Shown here: positions 7,345 through 15,462 of the stretch, piece after piece
Layout: each line of letters begins with the position of its first letter
Numbering within the stretch: position 1 is the first letter of the stretch
From: SHWC01 sp050173345
GTDB taxonomy: Bacteria > Pseudomonadota > Alphaproteobacteria > UBA828
DNA length: 64,000 nt
Assembly (NCBI GenBank): GCA_050173345.1
Contig: JBFXKW010000010.1
Span: forward strand, 1 to 64,000
Reading direction: 5' to 3'
The notes under the pieces: generated by a model
Told to the model about the DNA's origin: nothing
The model's database searches: none
The model's input: only the letters and a program-made list of their open reading frames with translations
Program-made: the position numbers and the translations under genes

Positions 7345-7839
7345 ATGAGCGGAGCATGCGACGTCGGCATCATTATGGGCAGCCAGTCGGACTGGTCAAC
7401 CATGCGCTATGCCGCCGAAACGCTGGCCGCCCTCGGCGTCGCCGCGGAGACCCGCATCGTCTCCGCCCATCGCACGCCGAAGCGGCTCTATGACTATGCG
7501 AGCGGCGCGAGGGAGCGCGGCCTCAAGGTGATCATCGCGGGCGCGGGCGGCGCGGCGCATCTCCCCGGCATGGCCGCTTCGATGACCACGCTGCCGGTGC
7601 TCGGCGTGCCGATCGAGAGCCGGGCGCTCAACGGCCTCGACAGCCTGCTCTCGATCGTCCAGATGCCGGGCGGCGTGCCGGTCGGCACGCTCGCGATCGG
7701 CAAGGCCGGCGCCATTAACGCCGCGCTGCTCGCGGCTTCGATCGTCGGGCTCGCCAACCCGGCGGTGGCCGCGGCGCTTGAAGCCTACCGGGCGCGTCAG
7801 ACCGAGGCGGTCGAGCATGAGCCCCGCGACGAGGGCTGA
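7345..7839 (+). CDS. purE: N5-carboxyaminoimidazole ribonucleotide mutase
   Basis: Converts N5-CAIR to CAIR in purine synthesis, working directly after PurK. 164 residues, normal length. The N-terminal GIIMGSQSDWSTM, the SAHRTPKRL segment and AGAGGAAHLPGM are the class I PurE signatures that bind the substrate phosphate and hold the catalytic Ser and His. GGGAGG stands before the ATG. The last 23 bases overlap the start of purK, so the two are translationally coupled. Confidence 0.97.
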   Translation: MSGACDVGIIMGSQSDWSTMRYAAETLAALGVAAETRIVSAHRTPKRLYDYASGARERGLKVIIAGAGGAAHLPGMAASMTTLPVLGVPIESRALNGLDSLLSIVQMPGGVPVGTLAIGKAGAINAALLAASIVGLANPAVAAALEAYRARQTEAVEHEPRDEG

Positions 7840-8920
7840 GCAGCGGATCATCGCCCCCGGCGCGACCATCGGCATTCTGGGCGGCGGCCAGCTCGGGCGG
7901 ATGATCGCGCTCGCCGCGGCGGCGCTCGGCTATCGCTGCCATGTCTATGCGCCCGAGGGCGACCTGCCCGCCGCCCAGGTCTCGGCCGCGACGACGCACG
8001 CGGCCTATGACGACAGGCGGGCGCTCGAAGCCTTTGCCAACAGCGTCTCGGTCGTCACCTACGAGTTCGAGAACGTGCCGGTCGAGACGGTGCGCCTGCT
8101 CGAGCCGCTGGTGCCGGTCAGGCCCGGCGCCCGTTCGCTCGAAATCGCGCAGGATAGGCTGGCCGAGAAGAAGTTCGCGAACGCGCTCGGCATCGGCACC
8201 GCTTCGTTCGCCGCCGTGGACGACCGCGCGGGGCTCGACGCGGCGCTGGCAAAGGTCGGCGCGCCCGCGATCCTGAAGACGCGCCGGCTCGGCTATGACG
8301 GCAAGGGCCAGGCATCGATCGAGGCGGGCAGCGATCTCGACGCCGCGTGGCGCGCGGTCGGCGCGGCGCCCGCGATCCTCGAAGCGAGGGTCGACTTCGA
8401 GCGCGAGATTTCGGTGGTCGCGGCGCGCGGGCTGAGCGGCGAGGTCGCGCCCTACGTGCCGGTCGAGAACCGTCACCGGGGCGGCATCCTCGACATCACT
8501 ACCGCGCCCGCGCCGATCCCGCCGGCGCTCGCCAGGGACGCCGCGCTGCTCGCCGGCCGCATCGCCGAGGCGCTGGACCATGTCGGCGTGCTCTGCGTCG
8601 AGCTGTTCGTGAGCCGCGACGGCGCGCTCCTGATGAACGAGATCGCGCCGCGCGTGCACAATTCCGGGCACTGGACGATCGATGCCTGCGCCACCAGCCA
8701 GTTTGCCCAGCATGTCCGCGCCGTGTGCGGCCTGCCGCTGGGCACGCCCGAGCGCCATTCGAACGCCGTGATGCAGAACCTGATCGGCGACGACGTGTCG
8801 CGCTGGCGCGCCCTGCTCGATGATCCGGCCGCCTGCCTCCACCTCTACGGCAAGGCCGAAATCCGCCCCGGCCGCAAGATGGGCCACGTCACTTGGCTCA
8901 GGCCGCGCCGCGACGCCTGA
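7817..8920 (+). CDS. purK: N5-carboxyaminoimidazole ribonucleotide synthase
   Basis: ATP-grasp enzyme of 367 residues that carboxylates AIR with bicarbonate and ATP. GATIGILGGGQLGRM is the N-terminal nucleotide-fold loop; LKTRRLGYDGKGQ is the ATP-grasp glycine loop; NEIAPRVHNSGHWTIDAC is the C-terminal metal and ATP site. The ATG at 7817 is chosen because upstream in-frame sequence belongs to purE in another frame. It ends one base from the stop of the convergent methyltransferase, with no room for a terminator. Confidence 0.97.
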   Translation: MSPATRAEQRIIAPGATIGILGGGQLGRMIALAAAALGYRCHVYAPEGDLPAAQVSAATTHAAYDDRRALEAFANSVSVVTYEFENVPVETVRLLEPLVPVRPGARSLEIAQDRLAEKKFANALGIGTASFAAVDDRAGLDAALAKVGAPAILKTRRLGYDGKGQASIEAGSDLDAAWRAVGAAPAILEARVDFEREISVVAARGLSGEVAPYVPVENRHRGGILDITTAPAPIPPALARDAALLAGRIAEALDHVGVLCVELFVSRDGALLMNEIAPRVHNSGHWTIDACATSQFAQHVRAVCGLPLGTPERHSNAVMQNLIGDDVSRWRALLDDPAACLHLYGKAEIRPGRKMGHVTWLRPRRDA

Positions 8921-9757
8921 TCAGGCCGGCTCGAAGCGGGCGTGGACCAGGCCCGGCGCGATACGGTTCTTGAGCCAGCGGATACGCGATACCAGCGCGA
9001 AGAAGCGCATCCGGTCGGGAAACGGCTCGGCATAGGTGAGCGCCTCGAGGATGCGCAGGCCGGGGATCTGCGCCGCGAAGCGTTCGAGCGCGCCGAGCGG
9101 GAGCGCGAACGGCATCGGCGGTGCCGTATAGCGTTCGGTGACCTTCATGCCTTTGAGCGTCTTCCGCGAGAACCAGGGCGGGATGGTATCGAAGAACAGC
9201 TCGGCGTTCGGAAAGCGTTCGGCGATCGCGCGCAGCAGCGCGACGACGTCGCGCTCCCCGAAATACATGAGGAGCCCCGCCGCGGTCACGAAGAGCGGCG
9301 CGCCGGCCGGCACCTCGTCGAACCAAGCGGTGTCCAGCGCCGACCGCTCGATCGGCCTCAGCCGTTCATGCGCAGGCAGCAGGCGGCGGCGCAGCGCGAT
9401 GGCCTCGGGCAGGTCGATCGAGAGCCATTGCACGCGGCCGTCGTCGACGCGCCAGAACTGCGTCTCGAGTCCTTCGCCGAGCGAGGCCACGACCGCGCCG
9501 GGGTGGGCGGCGAGAAAGCCGCGGATCAGGTCGTCCGACCAGCGGGCGCGGATAGCGTGCGCGATGTGGGGCCGGCCGAACGTTCCGGCGAAGTCGTAGT
9601 CGATCCGCCGCACCAGCTCGATGGCCATCGGGTCGTCGAGCAGGGGATCGGCCGCGCCAGCCTTGGCGGCACGAAACCAAAGCGGCCAGAGCATGGTCTC
9701 GGGCACGCCGGTCAGCGTGACCTTGACGGCGGCACTACTATCCGTTGCTTCGCTCAT
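8921..9757 (-). CDS. Leucine carboxyl methyltransferase-family (TcmP-like) O-methyltransferase
   Basis: SAM-dependent methyltransferase of 278 residues. The pattern ARWSDDLIRGFL followed by VVASLGEGLETQFWR and SIDLPEAIALRRRLLP is typical of the LCM/TcmP family, which methylates carboxyl or hydroxyl groups of small molecules or polyketides in bacteria. The glycine-rich loop reads SLGEGLETQ. The substrate is unknown. A Fur-type operator lies between its -35 and -10 (9767-9794), so iron probably represses it; this hints at a role in siderophore or metallophore chemistry, but no siderophore genes are nearby. The predicted transcription start is only a few bases from the ATG. Confidence 0.85.
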   Translation of the reverse strand: MSEATDSSAAVKVTLTGVPETMLWPLWFRAAKAGAADPLLDDPMAIELVRRIDYDFAGTFGRPHIAHAIRARWSDDLIRGFLAAHPGAVVASLGEGLETQFWRVDDGRVQWLSIDLPEAIALRRRLLPAHERLRPIERSALDTAWFDEVPAGAPLFVTAAGLLMYFGERDVVALLRAIAERFPNAELFFDTIPPWFSRKTLKGMKVTERYTAPPMPFALPLGALERFAAQIPGLRILEALTYAEPFPDRMRFFALVSRIRWLKNRIAPGLVHARFEPA

Positions 9758-9766
9758 GGGCTTGGA

Positions 9767-9794
9767 AGTATATGCAAATGACTATCATTCGCAA
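9767..9794 (-). promoter_or_regulatory. Promoter with an embedded Fur/Mur-type operator
   Basis: On the reverse strand: -35 TTGCGA (9789-9794), 16-base spacer, -10 TATACT (9767-9772). The spacer and -35 are covered by the palindrome TGCAAATGA-CTA-TCATTCGCA (9773-9793), whose arms match in 8 of 9 positions and which resembles alphaproteobacterial Fur/Mur boxes. Repression by iron-loaded (or manganese-loaded) Fur is expected. The -10 ends only about 9 bases from the ATG, so the message would be nearly leaderless. Confidence 0.65.
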
Positions 9795-9853
9795 TACTGT
9801 TGGCGCAGAAAGCGGCGCCTCAGATCGCCGTGTCTCCGGCGTGGTGGTCGGGC

Positions 9854-10603
9854 TCAGGCCGTGCCGCGATCGGCGTCGTCGGCGTCCGCGGGCGGGTCGT
9901 CGCCGAAGCCCTCGGGGTCCGGCCATTCGCGGCGGTGGGGCGGCCGGCGGCCGGTGGCCTGGCGGAACGCCCGCAGCAGCCCCGGCAAATCGGGCAGTGC
10001 CGCTTCGAGCCGGCCGCGCATCCGTTGCAGGCGCATGGCGTCGTCGAGCCGGCGCTCCAGAAACGCCCAGGTCTCGGCGCAGCCCTCGGAGCGGTCGCCC
10101 AGCCAGAACGAGAGCGTCGCGACATAGACCCCGGCGAGCAGGGCGCGCTTGGTGTAGAAGCTGAAGTCCGTGGACATGTCGCCGGCGGCCCACCAGGCGG
10201 CGTCCACCGTGCGGTAGAGCAGCGCGAGCGCGACCGGCAGGTTGGGCGGCAGGCCGAGCAGGTTCATCGCGGCGCGGATCGCCTCGCGCGCTTCCGTATT
10301 GGCCTCGAAGCGGGCGCGCAGCACGGCGGCGATGCGCTGGCGCGTGCCGAGCGCCGAGAGGTCGAGCTTGGCCGCCGCCTCGGCCATGCGCCGGTCGGCG
10401 CGCACCGAGTGATAGCCGATCAGGTCGAGCGCGCCGCCCGGGAAAGTCCGTCGTGCCTCGTCCGGCTCGATGCCGAGGTCGGCCGCGGCGGCGGCGAGCG
10501 CCTTGTCGCCCCAGCCGTCGAACGGCGCATGGGTGAGCACGGCATCGAGCAGCCGGTCGCGCGCCTCGCTCGGCTCGGGCGGCCGCCAGAAGGGGGATGT
10601 CAT
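9854..10603 (-). CDS. COQ9-family ubiquinone biosynthesis protein
   Basis: 249-residue homologue of COQ9, a lipid-binding helper of the quinone hydroxylase COQ7. Its N terminus folds like TetR helices (LLDAVLTHAPFDGWGDKAL) and the C-terminal half holds the COQ9 core (TVDAAWWAAGDMSTDFSFYTKR followed by ATLSFWLGD in the same stretch). The start at 10603 overlaps the def stop (ATGA) and has GAGGAG before it, so it is coupled to def. The C terminus is Asp-rich and probably disordered. No coq7 gene is in the window; UbiX and UbiG here belong to the same pathway. Confidence 0.9.
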   Translation of the reverse strand: MTSPFWRPPEPSEARDRLLDAVLTHAPFDGWGDKALAAAAADLGIEPDEARRTFPGGALDLIGYHSVRADRRMAEAAAKLDLSALGTRQRIAAVLRARFEANTEAREAIRAAMNLLGLPPNLPVALALLYRTVDAAWWAAGDMSTDFSFYTKRALLAGVYVATLSFWLGDRSEGCAETWAFLERRLDDAMRLQRMRGRLEAALPDLPGLLRAFRQATGRRPPHRREWPDPEGFGDDPPADADDADRGTA

Positions 10604-11154
10604 GGCTTCTCCTCTTCCTCCGCCTCCTCCGTTCGGCCCAGCTCGGTGGTGAAGCCGAGGGTCGAAAGGTCGGTCATCCGCATCGGGTAGAGCACGCCGT
10701 CCAGATGGTCGCACTCGTGCTGCACCACGCGGGCGTGGAAGCCGCGCGCCTCGCGCTCGATCGGCCGGCCCTCATGGTCGACGCCGCGATAGCGGATATG
10801 GGTATGGCGCGGCACCCGGCCGGCGAGGCCGGGCAGGGAGAGGCAGGCCTCCGTGCCGCTCGCCATCTCGTCGGTGAGCGGCTCGATCTCCGGGTTGATC
10901 AGGATGGTCAGCGGCTGCGGCTCGGCCGCCTCGCCGTCCTCGGCCTTGGCGCGCGCCTCGGGCACGTGGAAGATCACGACCCGGAGCGAGGCGTGGACCT
11001 GGGGCGCGGCGAGCCCGGCGCCGTTGGCGTCCGCCAGGGTCTCGATCATGTCGGCGATCAGCCGGTGGATTTCGGGTGCGGTCGGGTCGGCGACCGGCGC
11101 GGCGCGGCGCTTCAGGACCGGGTGCCCCGCGCGGGCGATCTTCAGGATGGCCAT
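10600..11154 (-). CDS. def: Peptide deformylase
   Basis: Removes the formyl group from new proteins. 184 residues. Motif 1 is GAGLAAPQV and motif 3 is QHECDHLDG (HExxH metal site), both intact. Motif 2 reads EACLSLPG where the classical enzyme has EGCLS; the metal-binding Cys is kept, but the Gly-to-Ala change marks a divergent (type 3-like or second) deformylase. The C terminus is a run of Glu residues. Usually def is next to fmt; here it is coupled to coq9 instead, which suggests that a standard def-fmt pair exists elsewhere. Confidence 0.88.
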   Translation of the reverse strand: MAILKIARAGHPVLKRRAAPVADPTAPEIHRLIADMIETLADANGAGLAAPQVHASLRVVIFHVPEARAKAEDGEAAEPQPLTILINPEIEPLTDEMASGTEACLSLPGLAGRVPRHTHIRYRGVDHEGRPIEREARGFHARVVQHECDHLDGVLYPMRMTDLSTLGFTTELGRTEEAEEEEKP

Positions 11155-11236
11155 GGGTTAACTATGGCGAGGCCGCGCCCGCCGGTCAAAGCCGGCCTCG
11201 ACGCCAAACTGACCCGATATCGTCATGCCGGCCGGC

Positions 11237-11265
11237 TTGAGGGCGCCCCGGGGCCGTGCTATAGA
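11237..11265 (+). promoter_or_regulatory. Promoter of rpsU
   Basis: TTGAGG (11237-11242), 17-base spacer, TATAGA (11260-11265). Transcription should start near 11272, just before a perfect hairpin in the leader. Confidence 0.6.
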
Positions 11266-11279
11266 AGCCGCCCCGCAGC

Positions 11280-11301
11280 GGGACGGACCGGGGTCCGTCC
11301 C
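11280..11301 (+). promoter_or_regulatory. Perfect leader hairpin before rpsU
   Basis: GGGACGGACC, two loop bases, GGTCCGTCCC: a 10-base-pair perfect stem about 8 bases after the predicted transcription start and 20 bases before the Shine-Dalgarno AAGGAG (11321-11326). It could protect the message from 5' decay or be a site of control. Confidence 0.6.
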
Positions 11302-11337
11302 GTCATGTGTTTTTGCGAGAAAGGAGATGTCCGCCGC

Positions 11338-11541
11338 TTGGTCCAGGTTCTGGTTCGCGACAACAACGTCGATCAGGCGCTGAAGGCGCTCAAGAAGAAG
11401 ATGCAGCGCGAAGGCGTCTTTCGTGAAATGAAGATGCGCCGCCACTATGAGAAGCCGTCGGAGCGCCGGGCCCGCGAGAAGGCCGAGGCGGTCCGCCGCA
11501 CCCGCAAGCTGGCCCGCAAGCGCGCGCTGCGCGAAGAGTAG
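11338..11541 (+). CDS. rpsU: Small ribosomal subunit protein bS21
   Basis: 67-residue basic protein of the 30S subunit that helps start translation. VQVLVRDNNVDQALKALKKK and the tail rich in Arg and Lys are diagnostic. Homologues begin MVQVLVRDNN, which places the start on a TTG at 11338 with AAGGAG 11 bases ahead; an ATG at 11327 is in another frame. Use of TTG plus a hairpin leader suggests translation is limited on purpose. Single-gene transcript, with its promoter at 11237-11265. Confidence 0.95.
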   Translation: MVQVLVRDNNVDQALKALKKKMQREGVFREMKMRRHYEKPSERRAREKAEAVRRTRKLARKRALREE

Positions 11542-11599
11542 TCGCTCGACGATCCCGCGTTATTTCGGCGTGCCCGGCCCACAGGCTTGGCGCGCACGG

Positions 11600-12646
11600 T
11601 CATCGGGCGTCGGCCGGCCGCAGCGCGAACTGCAACAGCAGCGTTCGCTGCAGCGTGTTGAAATTATCGTCCGACAGGATGAGCAGCCGGATTTCCCCGT
11701 CGCGCTCGTAGACCGCGAGCGCCTCCATGTTGTCGACCGTGACCGGCGGGATCAGGGTCGCCACCTCCGTTCCCTCCAGCACCGCGCCCGGCCTGATCGA
11801 GGCGCCCGGCACCAGCTTGAGGCGCGCGGCGACGCCGCCGACCGTGGTGTAGCGCCGCTCCAGCACGACGAGGTCGCCATCGGGCAGGATGGCCGCGTCG
11901 GTCGGCCGGAAATTGTTGGCGCGCCGGTAGTGCAGCGCCGCGCTCGCGCCGTCATCGTCGATCAGCCAGGCATGGGACAGGCCGTCGGCCTCGCCGTCGG
12001 GGCCTTCCTCGATCGCGAGCAGGCGGCCGTCCGCGAGGCGGACCAGCGCCTCGATGCCGGCATTGGACGGCATGACCGAGAAATCCGCCTCCACCTTCAT
12101 CTCGACCGGCACCCGGCGGGACAGCCTGTGTGCATCGAGCGCGAAGGGATCGTCGCCTGCCGCGCCGCCGGCATAGCGCAGCAGGCGATGGTCGCGCTCG
12201 GTCGCGGCCAAGAGCGCGCCGTCCGCCGAAAGCATCAAGGCCTCGGGGTCGAAGGTCGCGCCGCCCATCGGCAGCGCCATCAGTTCGAGCGAGGCATCGC
12301 CAAGGCCGGTGAGCCGGCCGGCCTCGTCATGGTCGAGGCGCGCCGTGAGCCAGGCGCCGCGATCCGACATCGCGATCAGGCGCGCGCCGTCGGCGCTCAC
12401 CGCCATCCCCGAGAAGCCGCCGAACCATGCCGCGTCCGCGCTCAGCCTGAGCCCGCCGCGATAGACGAGCCGGCCGAGCCGCGTCTCGTGCGGCTTGGCC
12501 GGGTTGAGCGAAAGCCGCGATGCGCTCACCTCGATCGGCTCCGCCGTCGCGGGCGCCGGCCATGCCGTCGCGATCAGCGTGGCCAGCGCGAGCAGGACAC
12601 CGATCGGTAACAGACCGGCCGCTCGTTCACGCGTTGTTGTCTTCAC
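11600..12646 (-). CDS. Exported phytase-like (esterase-like) beta-propeller protein
   Basis: 348 residues. A signal peptide is clear (Arg-rich start, hydrophobic GVLLALATLIATAW, then ATAEP cleavage region), so it is exported to the periplasm. The mature part matches the phytase-like domain (PF13449 type): GGFSGMAVSADGARLIAMSDRG and NMEALAVYERDGEIRLLILSDDN are its landmarks. Enzymatic activity in this family is poorly known; phosphoesterase activity is presumed. In several alphaproteobacteria a gene of this kind sits next to cobT; here a hydrolase and the methyltransferase-endonuclease gene separate them. Confidence 0.85.
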   Translation of the reverse strand: MKTTTRERAAGLLPIGVLLALATLIATAWPAPATAEPIEVSASRLSLNPAKPHETRLGRLVYRGGLRLSADAAWFGGFSGMAVSADGARLIAMSDRGAWLTARLDHDEAGRLTGLGDASLELMALPMGGATFDPEALMLSADGALLAATERDHRLLRYAGGAAGDDPFALDAHRLSRRVPVEMKVEADFSVMPSNAGIEALVRLADGRLLAIEEGPDGEADGLSHAWLIDDDGASAALHYRRANNFRPTDAAILPDGDLVVLERRYTTVGGVAARLKLVPGASIRPGAVLEGTEVATLIPPVTVDNMEALAVYERDGEIRLLILSDDNFNTLQRTLLLQFALRPADAR

Positions 12647-12733
12647 CCGTTCACGCCTCCTAGCTATGCCTTTGGGCAGGGCACATCGGATTTGGGCCCG
12701 CAGCCATTTTCACCGAAGCGAAGGAGGACAGCC

Positions 12734-13510
12734 ATGAGTGTCGTGCGCAGGGATGTCATCATTGGAATGGGTGCCTCGCTCGCCGGCGTTTCGCTCGCCG
12801 CCGTGCTGGCGGACCCGCGGCTCGCCCGCGCCGCGGCGGCAAGCCTCGAGACGGTCACCATCACCACGGAAGGCGGCCAGAGCGTCAGCGCCGCGCTCGC
12901 CGTGCCCGAAGCGACGCCGGCCGCTGGCGTCATGCTGGTGCATGAATGGTGGGGCCTCAACGACCAGATGAAATCCGTCGCGGCCGAGCTCGGCAAGCTC
13001 GGCTATCTCGCGCTCGCGATCGACCTGCACCGCGGCGAGGTCGCGAGCGATCCCGAGCGCGCCAAGGAGCTGATCGGCGCGCTCGACGCTGCGGCGGCCA
13101 CCGATACGGTGAAGTCGTGGCTGCGCTGGCTCAAGGCCGACACGCGCTCGACCGGCAAGGTGGCGAGCATCGGCTGGTGCTTCGGCGGCGGCTGGGCGCT
13201 CAACGCCTCGCTCGCCGAGCCGGTCGATGCCACCGTCGTCTATTACGGCAACGTGGCCAAGACGGCGGAAGAGCTCGCCCCCCTGAAGGGCCCGGTGCTC
13301 GGCCACTTCGCGCTGAAGGACCAATGGATCAACCAGGAGATGGTGAACGGCTTCACGGCGGCGATGGCGAAGGCGGGCAAGGGCGTCGAGGCGCGCTGGT
13401 ACGACGCCGACCATGCCTTCGCGAACCCGACCGGCGGCAGCTATGACGAGGCCGACACCAAAGCCGCCTGGGAACGCACGCTGGCGTTCCTCAAGGGCAC
13501 GATCGGGTAG
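12734..13510 (+). CDS. Exported dienelactone hydrolase-family protein
   Basis: 258-residue alpha/beta hydrolase. The N terminus SVVRRDVIIGMGASLAGVSL is a twin-arginine-like signal ending in ARAA, so export through Tat is likely. The catalytic triad is visible: Cys in GWCFGGGW (as in dienelactone hydrolases), Asp in LKDQWI and His in DADHAFANP. The family hydrolyses lactones and related esters; the true substrate is unknown. GGAGGA precedes the ATG at 12734. It is divergent from the phytase-like gene and convergent with the methyltransferase-endonuclease. Confidence 0.88.
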   Translation: MSVVRRDVIIGMGASLAGVSLAAVLADPRLARAAAASLETVTITTEGGQSVSAALAVPEATPAAGVMLVHEWWGLNDQMKSVAAELGKLGYLALAIDLHRGEVASDPERAKELIGALDAAAATDTVKSWLRWLKADTRSTGKVASIGWCFGGGWALNASLAEPVDATVVYYGNVAKTAEELAPLKGPVLGHFALKDQWINQEMVNGFTAAMAKAGKGVEARWYDADHAFANPTGGSYDEADTKAAWERTLAFLKGTIG

Positions 13511-13767
13511 GGCTGCCGCGGATCGCCGGCGAGAGGCGGCGATCTCTCGAGAAGAAGCCGCGCCTTTTGGGACGGACCTTGACATTCCGTCTTCGTGCGA
13601 CGACTTTTTAATCATCGGACTGGGGGCTGTTCCCGGTCGGCGGCTGGCTTCGGGGTTTCCTCGGGGCCTTTCGCTTTTCAGGGGAAGATTTTCAACCCCC
13701 AGCCGTCGACCTTCCCCGCAGGCTAGGTCGGAACTTCTTCCCGCCTCATCCTCGTCGTTTCAACACA

Positions 13768-13795
13768 GCTCTCTCCCACCTTCGGGGGAGCGAGC
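13768..13795. repeat. Imperfect CTCTCCC / GGGGGAG hairpin at a convergent junction
   Basis: GCTCTCTCCC opposite GGGGGAGCGAGC with a short loop. Resembles the perfect hairpins at 43059-43085 and 59116-59140, which also lie between convergent genes. Could act as a two-way terminator. Confidence 0.45.
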
Positions 13796-13811
13796 GTGTC
13801 AAATGTGCGGA

Positions 13812-13837
13812 CTCTACCCGGCGGCTGCCTTGCGTTG
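13812..13837 (-). repeat. Degenerate copy of the 3' end of cobT
   Basis: 22 of 26 bases match 15624-15649, which holds the cobT stop codon. Read on the reverse strand it still encodes AQRKAAAG and a stop, against GQRKAAGG and a stop in cobT. The two copies bracket the methyltransferase-endonuclease gene as direct repeats. Confidence 0.5.
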
Positions 13838-13851
13838 TGCGAGACGACGGC

Positions 13852-15462
13852 TCAAAGCTTGAACTCGTGCTGTTCGGTCCGGTCTTCGCGCAGCGCCCTG
13901 CGGAACGTCGTGTCCGTCGGCTCCGGCGGCAGCTTCGGCAGCCTGCGCTGGAATAGTTCCGCCAGGGTGACGATCTGGATGCGCGGGAAGCTGCCGAAGT
14001 CGCATTCGTAGAAGCCGGCCGCCGCCGCCTCCCTTTCCATCGCGCGGGTGGGTAGCGCCAGGACGATCAGGACTCCGAGCGGTGCCCGTTCTCGTTCGAG
14101 CACGGAGTGGAGCTCGCGCACCATGTTGACGCCAACATTGGCGCCACCCTTGACCGACACGAGGATGGCTTCCGTTTTCTTGCCGTCGGGATGGAAGAAA
14201 CGGATGCCGTCGATGCCACGGTCGGCGCCCTTCTTCTTGCCGCCATAGGGGCGCGCCGCGATCAGGCTCACTGCCCACCACTGGAACTGGTACTTGTCGC
14301 GCTCAGCGAGGTCGAATGCGTCTTCCAGCGTCTTCGGCGTGCCGTGAATCTCGAATTTGATGCCCGGAAATGCTTCCTTCAACCGGCGCTCGATCAGGCC
14401 GATCGCAAGGCAGGTGATATCGATGCCGATCCATTGCCGACGCAGCTTCTCCGCGGCGTGTACGGCGGTGCCGCAGCCACAAAACGGATCGAGCACAACG
14501 TCGCCTTCGTTGCTCGACGTGAGGATGATGCGTTCGAGGAGGGCTTGGGGCTTCTGAGTTGGGTAGCCTAGGCGCTCCGCCGCTTGAGCCCCAATGGGTG
14601 GAATATCGGTCCAGACATCTTGCAACGGCACCCCTGGCATCTCATCCAAGTATCGTTTGTATGCCGGAACGGCGCCGGGCTTGGTTTGAACAACGCGACC
14701 TTCGGCGATGAGTTTTTGCATTTTTCTCTGGCTGTACCGCCAGTAGCGTCTGACGCCCAACACCTCATACTCGGGGTTTCCCTTTGCTGCGCCGCCCGGT
14801 CCAGTCAGATCCCCTAGGCGATAGCGCCTGCCCGTCCCGGGTTCAATGTGTTTATAGAAATTTTCGATGTAATCACTATCGTAGATGGTATAAATGGGGT
14901 TCCAGATCCACGCTTTTCCTTTTGTATAATAAAATAAAATATCGTGGATTCGCCCATGTTGTTTTCTACCTTGTTTGGTATCGCTGTGTGCGCTACTCCG
15001 CTTCCATACGATCTCGGTTCTAAAATTTTCCGTACCGAAGATCGCGTCGAGCAAGAGCTTTAGATAGTGGCTCGCTGTTGGGTCGCAGTGCAGATAGAGG
15101 CTGCCGGTCGGCTTGAGTACGCGATGCAGTTCGAGCAACCGGACGGCCATCATGGCGAGGTAGGCCATCATGTCGTTCTCGCCCAGGAAGTCGCGCATCG
15201 CCTTCAAGAGCTGCGCGGCATCGGTGTTCGCCGATTTCAACACCTCGTCATAGGCGCGCGCCGCCTGATGGCTCCAGTGCCAGGTGTCTTCGAAGGCCTC
15301 GACCTGTGCTTCCGCCTCTGTGCCGGTCGGCGATTTGAACAGGACGTTATAGGTCGCGTTCGAGTTGAACGGCGGGTCGAGATAGATCAAATCGACGGAT
15401 TCATCGGCGATGCTCTCGCGCAGCACACCGAGATTGTCGCCATAGTAGAGTTGGTTGGCCAC
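13852..15462 (-). CDS. Fused DNA methyltransferase and Mrr-like endonuclease domain
   Basis: 536-residue single-chain protein. The N part is an amino-methyltransferase of the beta order: catalytic DPPF at 29-32, a variable target-recognition stretch about 150-290, then the SAM-binding LDPFCGCGTA at 324-333. The C part (about 400-510) resembles an Mrr-type PD-(D/E)xK nuclease: D418 in DRGIDG and K438 in VSVKGG, but the residue two before the Lys is Ser, not Glu or Gln, so cutting activity is uncertain. No partner restriction or specificity gene is nearby. G+C drops sharply around 14860-15000, inside the target-recognition part, and the gene is flanked by direct repeats of the cobT end; both point to horizontal gain. 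It may be a solitary epigenetic methylase or a compact restriction system. Confidence 0.82.
   Translation of the reverse strand: MANQLYYGDNLGVLRESIADESVDLIYLDPPFNSNATYNVLFKSPTGTEAEAQVEAFEDTWHWSHQAARAYDEVLKSANTDAAQLLKAMRDFLGENDMMAYLAMMAVRLLELHRVLKPTGSLYLHCDPTASHYLKLLLDAIFGTENFRTEIVWKRSSAHSDTKQGRKQHGRIHDILFYYTKGKAWIWNPIYTIYDSDYIENFYKHIEPGTGRRYRLGDLTGPGGAAKGNPEYEVLGVRRYWRYSQRKMQKLIAEGRVVQTKPGAVPAYKRYLDEMPGVPLQDVWTDIPPIGAQAAERLGYPTQKPQALLERIILTSSNEGDVVLDPFCGCGTAVHAAEKLRRQWIGIDITCLAIGLIERRLKEAFPGIKFEIHGTPKTLEDAFDLAERDKYQFQWWAVSLIAARPYGGKKKGADRGIDGIRFFHPDGKKTEAILVSVKGGANVGVNMVRELHSVLERERAPLGVLIVLALPTRAMEREAAAAGFYECDFGSFPRIQIVTLAELFQRRLPKLPPEPTDTTFRRALREDRTEQHEFKL

Larger units (their letters stand above)
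13511..13851. other. Gap between the hydrolase and the methyltransferase-endonuclease gene
   Basis: No gene seen. It holds an imperfect inverted repeat at about 13520-13540, a decayed convergent-junction hairpin at 13768-13795 and a degenerate copy of the 3' end of cobT (13812-13837). The rest (13560-13760) shows nothing I recognise. Confidence 0.5.

Noticed and set aside
11327..11337. ATG at 11327 as rpsU start
   Set aside because: It is out of frame with the bS21 sequence; the in-frame TTG at 11338 matches the known N terminus.
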